This document shows positions 43,701 through 54,215 of a stretch of 64,000 bases of DNA, piece after piece (the stretch's first letter is position 1; each line of letters starts with the position of its first letter). The translations under genes were made by a program, and so were the position numbers. The stretch comes from Undaria pinnatifida (taxonomy: Eukaryota > Sar > Phaeophyceae > Laminariales > Alariaceae), in the NCBI GenBank assembly GCA_012845835.1, contig JABAKD010000012.1, forward strand, positions 13,640,195-13,704,194, in the 5' to 3' direction. The notes under the pieces were generated by a model that searched no databases, was not told where the DNA came from, and saw only the letters and a program-made list of their open reading frames with translations.

Positions 43701-45275
43701 CCGTAGAGCGCCTTGTACGGCGTCCCGTTTTGCAAAGCTGTGTGAGGAGTCCGGTTGCGCAGGTAGACGGCCATCTTCATTAGCTTCCCCCGAAGGAAGT
43801 TTGGAAGTGTCGAGTCGGCAAGAAAACAGCGCACGATGTTCAAAATCGTCTGGCCCGCACGCTCGTTCGCTCCGATCTGCTGAGAGGTATTCGGAGAGGC
43901 AAACTTCAGCTTTATGCCGACGTCTTGACAGTACTGACGAAACTCCGCCCTCGTGAATTCCGTGCCGGGGTCTCCGCGGAGGGCATGGATGCGCTCGCCG
44001 GTAGGAATCACGGTCTCCTTGACGAACACCGCAAGGGCGTCCACAGAGCAGGTCTTGTCCTTCATGAGCACCACCTCCTCCTTTCACTTGGTTTGCTGGT
44101 CAACGAACTTGACGGCGTATTTGAATCCGCGCAGAGATTTCGGCGTGAAGGGGTCGAGGGTGTCGACGGATACGAGCTGGAAAGGACGTAGAACATTGTA
44201 GGTGGCCTGCTTGGGGTGAGGTTGTTGTGCGCTCTTCCCGAGTGGGCAGGTACTACAGTTCTTAAGGTCGCCGGTGTAGTTGACACCGATAGCCGGCTCC
44301 TTCCTCAGGACGTCCAAGCTCTCGTGGTTGATGTGTCCCATGCCCCGGTGTCACAGCTCAGCGGACTCCGACGTTGAGGCAAGGCCGTCAGGGGCTCGCC
44401 CGAGGACCATCTGGCCCCCGGCGCCACCCCCTAGGTTCACCTCGATGGAGCACATGAGTTTTCCGGTCGCGTCGTCCACCCCACAGGTTTGCATCGGGAT
44501 AACCACGTCCCCCGACTCCAATCTGGGGTTGGCCGGATGAAACAATGTCGCCACTCCCTTCTGCAACGCCGCAGTCACGGAGAAGAGGTTGGTGCCCAAG
44601 TCCGGCAACAAAACGACGCGAAAGGAGACGCACCGGTGATTTCCGTTGTCGTCCGTGACGGCGCCGAAGATATTCCCCGTTGTTACGCCTTTGAGGAGAT
44701 GCTGGCCGGCGGCGACGATCGTGTGAGGGACCTGAAGGTCTTCTACGTCGCACATGTGGGCCCTCCTGGTGTAAGCGCAGGGTCGAGGTAGTTGTTGGTC
44801 GCTCCGCTGTCCGCAACCATCCGGATGCACGACCCGTCTGAGCGAAAAGGAGCAAGCGACATCTCCGCAGGAGTCGCCATGAACGCACCGAAAACGCAGA
44901 AGGCAAGCGGTGGTCCTGTGCAGGCGACTCTGAGGAGATAGATGAAGGTGCCGCCGGAGTGGCGGCAGACGCCGCCGGAGGCGTCTGGGAAAAGGCAGAA
45001 GACGAAGTTGCCGCAGCCGGTGGAGCGCGTTGGGCGCTGAAGGAGAACCCGAACGAAGTCGGCTCAGCGGGAGCCTGGGGCGCAGTCGCAGGAGTCGATT
45101 GCGCCAAGCGAGCGCTCCCGATGTTGTGCAGGTTGACCTGCCCAGCGGAATGCAGCAGCGCCAGGTTGGCAACTAAGCCTTGGAGTTCCTTCTGCTTGTT
45201 CGCGCGAAGCTCCTGCTGTTCCTGACACTCAGCATTGCTGTGCGTTATGGTGTTGTGGTAGGAGCACCATTTCGG
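40793..45275 (-). pseudogene. Copia pol, broken
   Basis: In order: protease with VADSGATNNYLDPAL (about 44800-44830); integrase zinc site HRGMGH and CSTC (about 44250-44350); integrase core with LRGDPGTEF and ANERAGQT carrying the second Asp and the Glu; reverse transcriptase with MDASTAFLYA, ILYGLAQSP and LYVDGLLLAS; RNase H with AVLSDSNW and ARSTMEAELVA. In-frame stops lie at 44351 and 44084 (TGA) and 42455 (TAA). Frameshifts lie between gag and protease, just after the protease motif, near 42178 and near 41355. The reverse-transcriptase motif is YVDG where YVDD is expected (Gly codon 42126-42128), so a metal-binding Asp is lost. The end of RNase H resumes beyond the inserted LTR (HYISTDINPADIGTKHL) and stops at 40793. 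Confidence 0.92.
40953..41290 (+). mobile_element. Solo LTR (structured-LTR family) inserted in Copia RNase H
   Basis: 338 bp from TGTGGACA to TGTCTACA, flanked by GATC on both sides (40949-40952 and 41291-41294). Removing it restores continuous RNase H reading between FFFIRRLVSERRI and SIHYISTDIN. It is a third copy of the LTR at 21788 and 24525. The insertion must be younger than the Copia element. Confidence 0.88.
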
Positions 45276-46082
45276 CTAAGCATTCCCCGCCCCACCGCCG
45301 CGCTTGTTCTTACACTTCTTCCCCGGCTTCGGGCGGTTCTTCTGCCCTTGTTGGGGGCAGTCACGCTGGAAATGCCCGTACGCCTTGCATCGATGACACT
45401 GGTCGGATGAGGACGCCGCCGTTGCGGCCCCTCTGCCCGAGACCACGGGACCCGACGCGTTACGCGACTGCTGGTCCACGTAGAAGCGGTTGGCCGTCTT
45501 CTGGAGACGGTCAACGGACGTGAATTCCTCACGGTAGTGCATCTCACGGATGAACTTAAACTCTGGGGCCTTCGTCAGGCCCGAGAGCATGATGTCTAGG
45601 TAGACCTCGTTGGACACCTCCTCCCCCAGGCTCTAGAGGCGAATCTTGAGATCCATTCCTTTCGTGAAGAAATCGATTGAATCCCCACCCGCCAGGTGCC
45701 GAAGGCCGAAAAGCTCTCTGTGACACGCACGCCGAGCTTCCTGGGTGTGTGCGTCGAAACGCTCGTTGAGGGTTTTCCAGGCCGCTGTTCCATCCGCCGC
45801 CTCTTCGTGAGTAAGGACGGTGGCGTGCGCAGACCCGGAGGTGACAAAGAAGAGGAGGGAGAACAGGCGACTGTTAGCCTGGTCCCACTTGGCCCTATCT
45901 CCCTCGTCCGTCTCAGGTTCCGCAGGGCTGTCGGCCCCGGTTAGGATGGGCGTAAGATCCGGCGCGAAGAGGTTGACTGCGTTCCGGAATTTTGTCTTCC
46001 ACACGCGAAAACCCTGCTGCCCCGAGATGGTCCCAACAGCGTCCAGCATGCGGTGGAGCCAGGAGCTCGATGATTCCCCCAT
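45276..46082 (-). pseudogene. Copia gag, two in-frame TAG stops
   Basis: ATG at 46082. The N-terminal part has QQGFRVWKTKFRNAV and LNERFDAHTQEARR, as in Copia gag. The nucleic-acid-binding knuckle CHRCKAYGHFQRDC (CX2CX4HX4C) lies near 45365-45405. A second Cys/His stretch (KWCSYHNTITHSNAEC) follows the stop at 45276. TAG codons at 45633-45635 and 45276-45278 interrupt one continuous frame; both could be former CAG codons. The gag frame continues into pol, which suggests a single gag-pol frame originally. Confidence 0.9.
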
Positions 46083-47150
46083 CGCTGAAAGCCAGGGTCA
46101 CACTCCCGGGCGCGGTCAGGTTTTCGGCACACGTACGACGCCCCGATAGCTTGAAAAGGGTCGGCGCGCCTAAGAAGGATACGGTGCAATGCTACACAGG
46201 GGTAGGCTCAGTTCAGGTCGCAGCTCCGTAGCTCACGACCCCCGGCGTTAGCTATCCAGCGTCCGCCCAGACCACTGCGCCCCGTCGAGCACAGCTCATG
46301 ACCAACCGCAGGTGGCGAAATTGTGGTGTTGAGACGACGGAGTAGGCAACTCCGGCCTCGTTCTGCAGGTACACGGGTCAGATGCACTGCTGAGACTTGC
46401 CACGCGTCTTGCAGCGTAGACTTTTGGCTGCTGCACGGATGCAAACAGGCCTGGTCAGATCCTCAGCCTACATACGCACCGATAAAAACACCAGCACGAG
46501 GAAGATATCTTGCACAGACCTACCTCGCGTATACCACAACGCGCAGGTATACCTCGCGTATACTGCAATGCGCAGGCAAATTTACGTAAGCGGGTCACGT
46601 ACGTGAGCGGGTCACGTAGGTGAAGCGGCAGCAGCAGGCGGCTACCAGCTAGCAGTCGTATCCTCAGCCTACACACGCTACCAAGCCGGCAACTCGGTAC
46701 GTGGGAGATATCTTGGATAGACCACGCCTCGCGAGAGAACCACGCGCAGGCGATTTTCGGTCGCCAGTTACAGACACAAAAAACACCGAGAACGGTGCGC
46801 CGCGCACATAACTAACAACCTGAACAACCCTATTTGCCGACCGAAATCAACGCGTAGAAGTTGTGCTCCCGAATGCTTTGCACAAACAGTAGCGTACCGA
46901 AAGTGCAGCCGAGAGCCCAGGTGATCAGTTCGGGCCCAGAAAGCAAGCGGGTTGACTCAGTGTGGTCTCCAGCAGAAAGTAGACTCCGGCAGTAGCTCTC
47001 CGCGGAAAAATATCCAAAAATTTCCAAATCTTGGAGGATAAAAAACTTTCCAAATCCTGGAGGACGGGTGTGCTCTCCACAGCACTTGGCGACAGCAGTA
47101 GACGCGCAGTCGCCGCAGGCCCCCACTCACACACACGAGGCTTCGTAACC
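46083..47150 (-). other. Copia leader between 5' LTR and gag
   Basis: No gene. Right after the LTR the minus strand reads GGTTACGAAGCCTCGTG, the place of the primer-binding site; I could not match it to a tRNA 3' end. The leader holds short duplications: ACCTCGCGTATAC/TGC (46523-46565), GGGTCACGTACGTGAG (46590-46620), and TCCAAATC.TGGAGGA (47019-47064). Confidence 0.6.
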
Positions 47151-47601
47151 TGTGATAGATAATGTGTGATACCCTGGCACGGTGGTTTGAGAGGCTGTGC
47201 CATCGACGTTAGTCGAGGTGATGGCACGGAGCGAGAGGAGAGCCTGGAAGACGAAGTGCGTCCGGGATGTAGAGAAGATGTTGAATAATAGTACAACGGT
47301 GGCGCTTAATTTGGCCAATACACACAGATATAAACCGCAGAGTTGCAGGAGCCCAGACGACGGCTGCTCCCCAGAGATGACCAGGACAGCTATGATCCGG
47401 AAAGATCTACAAGAGAGAGCCACACGAGAAAGTGAGCTACCTGGATAATATCAAGCGGAGAATCTTACGGAAGTAATTCCTCCGCACACATACGTACGTC
47501 ACAGTCGAACCGACACACATGAGATATACGATACACAAGAGCAGTGCTACTGAACATTGACTCATAATGGCTATCAGGTATGTGCTAACATTTCCATAAC
47601 A
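47151..47601 (-). repeat. Copia 5' LTR
   Basis: 451 bp, intact, TG..CA ended on the minus strand. It gives the empty-site control (GAACATTGACTC) for the insertion in the other LTR. It is followed by CACAC (47602-47606). Confidence 0.95.
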
Positions 47602-47606
47602 CACAC
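47602..47606. repeat. Copia target-site duplication, right
   Basis: CACAC, identical to 39112-39116. Confidence 0.85.
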
Positions 47607-47734
47607 CCAAGTTTAAGTTTGTCAGCTGCGCCAGGCGAGGGCCGCCCCGCATGGCTCTGTGCCGTTTGTTATTATGACGGATACGCTTTCGATCTCAGCC
47701 TCGCCACTTCTCATAAACTTTAAGACTGTTTTTT

Positions 47735-48390
47735 TTTAATCCTCCGGCGGAGGGGTAAGAGCAAGGTTAATCACCACCCTTGCACGTATTTTTCACACAA
47801 GCCGTGTGGCAAATTAACTCCATTGCATTCGCAATCCAGCGCTAGATATCGTGTCCTTTAGTGCCCCTGATAGCGACAGCGCGAGACCTGTCCCTACCGG
47901 CGGTCCCCGTTACTACTCCACCAGCGCAAGCTGCAGTTCGTTGTGTACGGATACGTGAGCATAGCCACCCGGAATTGCATCCCGGAACATCATCCCGGGT
48001 GGTGGGACTTGCGCAAGCTTACCCACTAACAAACCTCCCGACCGAGGCTACGGTAGGGGGGGTACCCCCATTTTCACTGGTGTGTTTGAGCCACTCGCAC
48101 GAGTGGCTCTGTACCCCACAGATGAAGATGGTTTAGGCACTTGTTTCGGCGCAGCTTAGATCACCTTTGCATTGCGAATTAATTTCGCCAATGTAAAACG
48201 TGAAGAATACGTAAATTCACATAGGAACAAAGGGGTTACTCGCGCGAGTGACCCCTGGCCACTGGAATAAAAGGCCCAAAAGGGGACCCCCCTACCGTAG
48301 CCTGGGTCTCCCGGGCATGAGAAAACAGCCTTCCGCCGGACTTGGCCCAGTTACGGTCCACCCTACCCCTTTCAGACATTGATGTTACCT
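47735..48390 (-). mobile_element. Poly(A)-ended retroposon, copy 1, with nested MITE
   Basis: On the minus strand it runs GGGTAGGGTGGACCGTAACTG, CCAAGTCCGGCGGAAGGC, GCTTGCGCAAGTCCCAC, CCGGGTGGCTAT, GCAGCTTGCGCTG, GGGACAG and ends CCGCCGGAGGATTAAAAAAAA. The same order recurs at 53805-54215. The A-tail points to LINE-driven retroposition. One frame keeps RVDRNWAKSGGR in both copies, so the source may be coding. Interrupted by the inverted-repeat element at 48046-48302. Confidence 0.7.
48046..48302. mobile_element. 257-bp MITE nested in the retroposon
   Basis: Ends GGCTACGGTAGGGGGGTACC and GGACCCCCCTACCGTAGCC are inverted. A subterminal palindrome ACTCGCACGAGT on the left pairs with ACTCGCGCGAGT on the right. 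The retroposon copy at 53.8 kb lacks it. No clear target duplication was seen. Confidence 0.75.
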
Positions 48391-49693
48391 GAAAATTAAG
48401 ACCGGCTGCTGCGTGGCATACGATCTCAGTTGTCTAATTCGGTGTGTTGTGTACCAGTGGTAAGAAAACGCGAAAAGTAAACGCGGTTCCACGGTAATGT
48501 AGAATCCTCGTCCAGATCAAGGGTTGCTCCCCACCGCCGCGCCGTACCCTGTGCTCTATTCATAAATATGTAAAAATGACGGATATTGGTATCGTCGAAC
48601 TGGTATTGTGTGTGTTGATCTCGGCCTCGCCGCGTCTCTCAGTTGAAAACATGAAGGTGTTGCCTCTTGTAATGTGATTTGATATAAAAAATGGAAAAAT
48701 TGCAGTCGTACCACCTAGTACGTACCCGTGTAAAAACATGAAAAAATGTAACCAAGTGCCCATGGCCATGCACACTCTTCCTTGTCATAGCTAGTGCGTG
48801 CGCTCGAGCCCGGTACTGCTGCTGCTGCTGCTGCATCTTTGTACCTCGCCACTCGCCACATAACCAGGACAACAACCACACATGCACGATCGGGCCCCGT
48901 GCAGTCAATGACTTCGGCCCTGATAGATGGCAAGAGATATGCTGCTGCTGTAGACTAGTCCATGTAGCTAGACACAGCTTTACTACCACCAGCAGCGGCT
49001 GTCGTCGTGTCCGCAGCGGCAGAGAAAAATAGAAAAACGTAACTCCTAGTCTAGGTCGCCATAGACGGGGAGATGTAGCGGTTGTCGTCGTGAAAGGAGC
49101 AGAGAAAATATGGGGACGGGTGACACGATGAAGTAACCACGGGCGGGCCCATTGTCATGCACAATCCCCGTCTAAATCATCACCGATTGCTCCTCACCGC
49201 CGCGCCGAGCCCTGCGCTGTTTGTCAACTTGGCGGGTGCTCGTGTGGTCGAACTCGTATTATTGTGTGTCGATGTCGGCCTCGCCTAGCAACGATAGTTG
49301 CATGTGCGGTTAAAAACTTGAACATTGCAGCCAGTCGTAAAAATTGCACACCCCCGGATAAAAACGTTTCGATTAACATTCTTGACGTCAATGTTACGGA
49401 TCAGCGGCCGACAAAATGGCAACATTACGATACGACTTTAAATACTTTCTGGGTAATAATGTGATCACGTAGTGTTAGCGTGCTATTCTGTTGGCGGACG
49501 ATCTCGCAACATTTTGTTAGAGTGTTACCTTGATCCCGTATTGACCGCAGTCTATGTGTTCCGGTGTTAGGGCAGGCAGCCCATCGGGATTAACGCTATG
49601 TTAGTGTGTTGGGGGAGCTCCTAGTGGATATCGTGACACGCGCTGAAGGGATAATGTACATGGTCCATTAAGCTTTAACATTATGTCACCATG
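48391..49693. other. Non-coding; two copies of a C-rich/GTCGAACT segment
   Basis: CCCACCGCCGCGCC..CCTGTGCT and GTCGAACTGGTATTGTGTGT then TCTCGGCCTCGCC occur at 48525-48640 and 49190-49290, with a looser relative at 47640-47710. A CTG run lies at 48818-48833. No gene is supported. Confidence 0.5.
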
Positions 49694-50380
49694 TTAGCGA
49701 CAGTAGTAGTAGTCTGTAGCGAGTAACGTGATGATGTTCGGGTGTTTTAGCGGAATTCTTGCTGGCCACCGTAACATCATCGTCGGGCCGCCATTGACGA
49801 CCTGGCGATCCCCTTCGTTGTTATTGGCGGCGCAGACTCGGCGGTGGACGGTTGGGTGGACATGCCGTCTACGCCACCGCGCGAATTGCACGGTATAGGC
49901 TGCGTGCAGTATGCCGGCCGTATTGACAACGACTGACTTGGATTGGTGTTGTGGTCGGCGTGGCGTTGTTGTTGTGATTGTGGGTGATGGGTGATTGATG
50001 GGGCTGGCGTCCCTTATCAACGGACTCTTCCTCCCTCTCTCTTTGGGACTGCTCCGTAGCTTCAGTGCGATTGCAAGTGCAAATACACAGGTGGCCGGAA
50101 CCCCCCCATTGCGCAATATCATCGCGAAAAAAATACTTTTTGGTAGGACATTGTACAAAGTAGAAAACCCCACAAGGTGTCGCCAAACCCTGAGATCCGA
50201 ACGTTGCCAATCGATTATCTCGAACACATTGCGGACGCGTTGTGCAAGATCAGAAATCCCACGAGGTGCTCCAACCCATGTTGCAGCGAACTTTGGCAAC
50301 CTATTGGACGGAGAGACGCTGTGGAGAAGATGCGCAGCCTTTGAAGCCCCACAAGGTGACATATCGGGGAGCTTTGGCAA
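49694..50380 (-). other. 228-codon open frame, no recognised domain
   Basis: The longest unexplained single frame outside the retroelement. It begins MPKLPDMSPCGASKAAHLLH and ends in a Tyr/Arg tail; the middle is Ser/Thr/Pro-rich. The DNA at 50155-50385 repeats loosely (CCCACAAGGTG, GAACTTTGGCAA), and other frames are open too, so chance is likely. Reported because of its length. Confidence 0.25.
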
Positions 50381-50818
50381 TCGTTGACCTGTTACACATT
50401 TATTAGACTAATGGTTCAAACTGAAACGCCGATTCTCGTTGCACAACGAACTCTGTCACTGGCCTTGGCAACATTGGAGACAGGTATACCCTGCGAACGT
50501 GTTGTGACAAGGCAAGATATTATTCAAGGTGCTGCAAACACATCGAACACGTGGTGGGTCCTTTGACACCATTTTATTTCGAACAGGTTGTTCAAGTATC
50601 AATTTAAAAAAAAAACGACATCGGAGTCCCACGTTCGATAGCGCATGTTTTGGTGGGAAATCAGGGGCCGAACGGAGAAACTTGACTCGAAGCGCAATAC
50701 CACCAACCCTAAACCAGAACATCGAGAGGTTGCGCCTGCGCACAACTGGCGGCCAATATAGAGAGGTGTGGCAAACACGTAGTCAGGCCCCGTCGATCGA
50801 GCATCACTGCCGAAGCAG

Positions 50819-51151
50819 TTAGCAGGCTCTCGCGTGCGCTTGCCCAACGACCTGCGGCGGGCAATCACGCGCTATGTGCCCGCTCGCGTGGGCCATGAAC
50901 TTCGAGCTAACCGCTGCCCAAGCTTCCCGACCAGCAGTGGGAACGAGCTTGGTCACCAAAAGGATCTGGTCTGGTGTTTTTTGTTGTTTCACTCGGAAGG
51001 CGAGAGAGATTTTGGCAGAGGTCTCCACATTATCTTTGGGTGCACTGCGCGTAGACCTCACCGAAGAGCACGCATAGCTACTGCTCGAAGCCGCGAGGAG
51101 CATGGCCCATGTCCTCAGGAAGCAGCTGACGCCCCACCGACAAAAACCCAT
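50819..51151 (-). other. 110-codon frame with a possible SANT/Myb-like segment
   Basis: The frame includes DQILLVTKLVPTAGREAWAA, then VSSKFMAHASG, loosely like the L-x-x-x-V-x-P-x-G-x-x-x-W-x-x-V-x-x-x-F pattern of transposon-linked SANT-like domains. A plus frame of 149 codons overlaps it. Weak. Confidence 0.25.
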
Positions 51152-51299
51152 CCAGAATCTAGGAGGGTGGAGTTGCAGCAGGTCCGCCCGGACTTACCGA
51201 TTTTCGTGGCAACAGAGGAAACCGTGCGACCTCAACCAGCCTCTCCTGCCTCGTCAGGTGAGATAATCCGCTGCCACTACTAATCACATATTAATTCCA

Positions 51300-52236
51300 A
51301 GTAGTTTGACTCTCACGACGTCGGTGTATTGCTGAGGGTTGTCTTTTTTTCGGTCACCACGCTGCTGTTGATACGTTAACGACCTTGAAACGAATCTCCT
51401 CTACTATTGGAAATCATGGCTTTTGTGCGCCTTGAATCTTTGTGGGAGAGCCATTCATGCACCGTTTACGTGAGGGCACCTGCCCTCACGTAAAAACTGC
51501 GTGATCGCAATTCAAGTTGGAGTTGTTCGTACTCTCTGATCGAGCCGCATCCCCCATCCCCTTGGATACCCCACCTATGACCGAGCTTCACCGCGTTGGC
51601 AGCCCGGCACCCAGCGCAACGGGTCGGGTGTTCGAGGAGGCGGTGTGATGGACCCCACGGCTGCCTCGGTGCAGTCTATCAGCTGGGCAAAGGATCCTCC
51701 TCCCCTCGTTGACCTTGGCCTAAACAGCGGTACGCTGAGCACGCCCAAAACGGACGGTGTATCGATGGAGCTGCCAGCTCCAACGACGCTCGGCCTGGTG
51801 GGGCCGGCCGCCAAGAGAGACCGCGGGGCCCACTGGTGGACAGTACCTAGCTTGTAGCTGCAGCTAGCTGCTAAATATCTTATTCTGCGTCCGCCAACTC
51901 TGTCTCGAGACGCCTGCTACTGGAACCCGTCGGCCCCTTCCTTCTTCTTGATCCGCGAGCAGCATCCTATCAAAGAAAATCTATAGTCCTTCTTCTTCGT
52001 TCATGATTGCTGTAATATAGCTGGTTTATGATGCAGCCAGCTGTGTCAGGTATACCGTGTATCGTATCCTAACAATGTTAATCATCTTCCAATCAACCAT
52101 CCAACCGACAACCAACAGTCGAAGAACAGCTACTCGACGAGTATAGAACATGTATGTACTGCACTGAAATAAATACTGATCGATGGAAAGAGCAACAGTC
52201 CGAGTAGTGTATACAGTGTGTTTTGTTCACATTACC
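51300..52236. other. No gene seen
   Basis: An inverted repeat GTGAGGGCACCTGCCCTCAC (51471-51490) stands out. Frames at 51575-51857 are open on both strands with no domain. Confidence 0.4.
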
Positions 52237-52423
52237 CCGTTCTTTCTATTATACTACATACCCAACGACATCAGCACACCCAGTGTCCGTGTTGATTCTT
52301 CATCCTAGAGAGATACAAATTCTGTGGTCAGACTGTGAAACAGAGTAAACCAAACACTCGCAATTCATCAATGTAAAACAAGTGGATGCTGGCGTATCGG
52401 GTACGAGAACACAACAAAACAAG
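52237..52423 (-). repeat. Dispersed repeat R2, copy 3
   Basis: Inverse of 25841-26045: GTTCTTTCTATTATACTACA, GATTCTTCATCCTAGAGAGA, ACTGTGAAACAGAGTAAACC and CGGGTACGAGAACACAACAA. It ends where the palindromic satellite begins. Confidence 0.75.
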
Positions 52424-52444
52424 CCACGGTCTCCTGCACTACTT

Positions 52445-53400
52445 GCTTTTTGCGTGGAAGTTCATGAAAGCTTCCGTGGGAGTTCATGAAAGCTTCCGTG
52501 GAAGCTTCCACCGCTTCCATGGCAGCTTCCATAGCTTCCATGAAAGCTTCCACGAAAGCCATGGAAGCTTCCACGGAAGCGATGGAAGCTTCCATTGCTT
52601 CCGTGAAAGCTTTCATGTAACATATGATAGCTTCCACGGGAAAAAACCCCGGAAGCTTCCACGGAACCTATCGCAAAAGCTTCCGTGGAAGTTGCGTCCA
52701 CGAAAGTTTTCGTGGAAGCTTCCATGGAAGTGGTGGAAGCTGCCGTGGAAGCCACTTCCATGGCAGCTTCCCCGAAAATATTTTGTGGAAGCTACCGGAA
52801 GTTTACGTTTTACTTTCATGGGAGCTTCCGTTGCTTCCACGGAAGCCCAGCGGCTTTCACGACAGTTTCCACGGAAACCCACTCCAATGGAAGCTTTCGT
52901 GGAAGTAATTACCATTTAATAAGTAATAACACATCCATGAAAGCTGTTTATTTTTTACTTCCATGTCTTGTTGTCATGAAAGTAAAAAGTAAACTTACGT
53001 GGAAAAGTAGCTTCCACGAAAGTTTGCACGGACTCTTCCGTGAAAGCTATTTCATGGAAGCTTTCACGTTTTATTCCACGAAAGTTTTCACTAGCGTTTC
53101 GACGGCAGCTTGCATGAAACCTTCTGTCGAAGTTACTCCCAAGGAGGTTTGGATGGAAGACCTCGCGGAAGCTTTCTGTCATGGAAGCTACTTCCATGGA
53201 AGCTACTTTCATGAGCGTTCGGATGGGAACTGAAAACTTCCATGAACTTCACGCGGAAACAGCTTCCCGGCTTCGGAATCTTCCGTCAAATCTGCCGTTC
53301 AAACTTCCGCACATTTAGCGGAAATGGGTCTAGATCTTTTCGCGGAAGCCTCCATAGTAGCAGCTTTCATGGACGCCATCGTGGAAGTCGTGGTTATCGT
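52445..53400. repeat. Palindromic GGAAGCTTCCAYGGAAGC satellite, block 1
   Basis: Short units of GGAAGCTTCC, CACGGAAG and CATGGAAG in both directions fill the stretch. Because each unit is nearly its own complement, frames stay open on both strands: SFHGSFHESF on plus, MEASTEAFMEA on minus. Divergence increases towards 53400. Confidence 0.9.
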
Positions 53401-53800
53401 ACCACATCTCAATCGCGAGGAAGGTCCTTCAACCGAAGGTTCCGCAATCCATCATCCTTAGCCTACGCCCATGGAGGAAGTACGAGGAATTTCCCGAGCG
53501 CACTCCCGTGTTACCAAGTACCAAACGCGCACCCACGGCCCGATGTGCACGTCTTTCCACGGCAACAAGAACCAAACACGCACCCACGGCCCGACACGTA
53601 CGTCCTTCCACCGCAACTTTCACAACGGTTGTACTGCATGTACTGCAACCTAAACCGACCAAGCGCGGTAGGGCGATGCCGTGCTTGTAGTCCCTGCAGC
53701 TATGGTACCTGGGCAAGGGAACAAACTTTACGTCTAACGCTCCGTATGCGAAGAAGGCACCGTATTTGATCGCAACATCAAACGTATTTTCTACAAGTTT
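53401..53800 (+). repeat. ~55-bp tandem repeat and flank
   Basis: ACGCGCACCCACGGCCCGA then CACGTCTTTCCACGGCAAC and AAGAACCA repeats about two and a half times at 53520-53625. An ORF of 175 codons spans it together with the satellite tail; no domain is seen. Confidence 0.6.
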
Positions 53801-54215
53801 TTTTTTTTTTTTTTTATCCTCCGGCGGATGGGGAAAAATAAAGCTTTAGCTCACCACACTTCCACGTATTTTCATACGCGTCGTGTGTCGATTTAACTCA
53901 GCTGCTTTCGCAGCCCAACGCTAGCTGGCGCACCCTTCGGGTCCCATTGTAGGTATAGCGTAAGCTGTCCCTATCAGTGGTCTTCGTTACAACCCCGGCA
54001 GCGCAAGCTGCCGTTGTATACGGATGCGTGTGTATGTCGACCCGGCCTGTCCCCTGAGGGTCAGTTTCGGTGGAGATAGCCACCCGGAATGTCATCTTTC
54101 CGGGTAGTGTGGGACTTGCGCAAGCCCACTCACTAACAGAACCCCTGGCCGTGGGAGATGGCCTTCCGCCGGACTTGGTCCAGTTACGGTCCACCCTACC
54201 CATTCGGGCGTTGGT
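53801..54215 (-). mobile_element. Poly(A)-ended retroposon, copy 2
   Basis: Minus strand, ending CCGCCGGAGGATAAAAAAAAA with an A-tail of 18. A 118-codon frame (53898-54254) includes RVDRNWTKSGGRPSP, shared with copy 1 but not recognised. It lacks the 257-bp insert of copy 1. No target duplication was identified. Confidence 0.7.

Larger units (their letters stand above)
39117..47601 (-). mobile_element. Complete but inactivated Ty1/Copia retrotransposon with two nested insertions
   Basis: LTRs at 47151-47601 (5') and 39117-40484 (3', split by an insert) bound the element. A 5-bp CACAC duplication flanks it. In minus-strand order it has 5' LTR, ~1.07 kb leader, gag with a CCHC knuckle, protease, integrase, reverse transcriptase, RNase H, a polypurine tract and 3' LTR. 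Integrase before reverse transcriptase defines Copia. The two LTRs differ by about a dozen substitutions and three small indels counted by eye, so insertion was not recent. Coding capacity is lost through five in-frame stops, several frameshifts, a YVDG active site and an insertion in RNase H. Confidence 0.95.

Noticed and set aside
52368-53233. SFHGSF and MEASTEAF repeat proteins on both strands
   Set aside because: Near-palindromic satellite units keep frames open on both strands; no gene signals.
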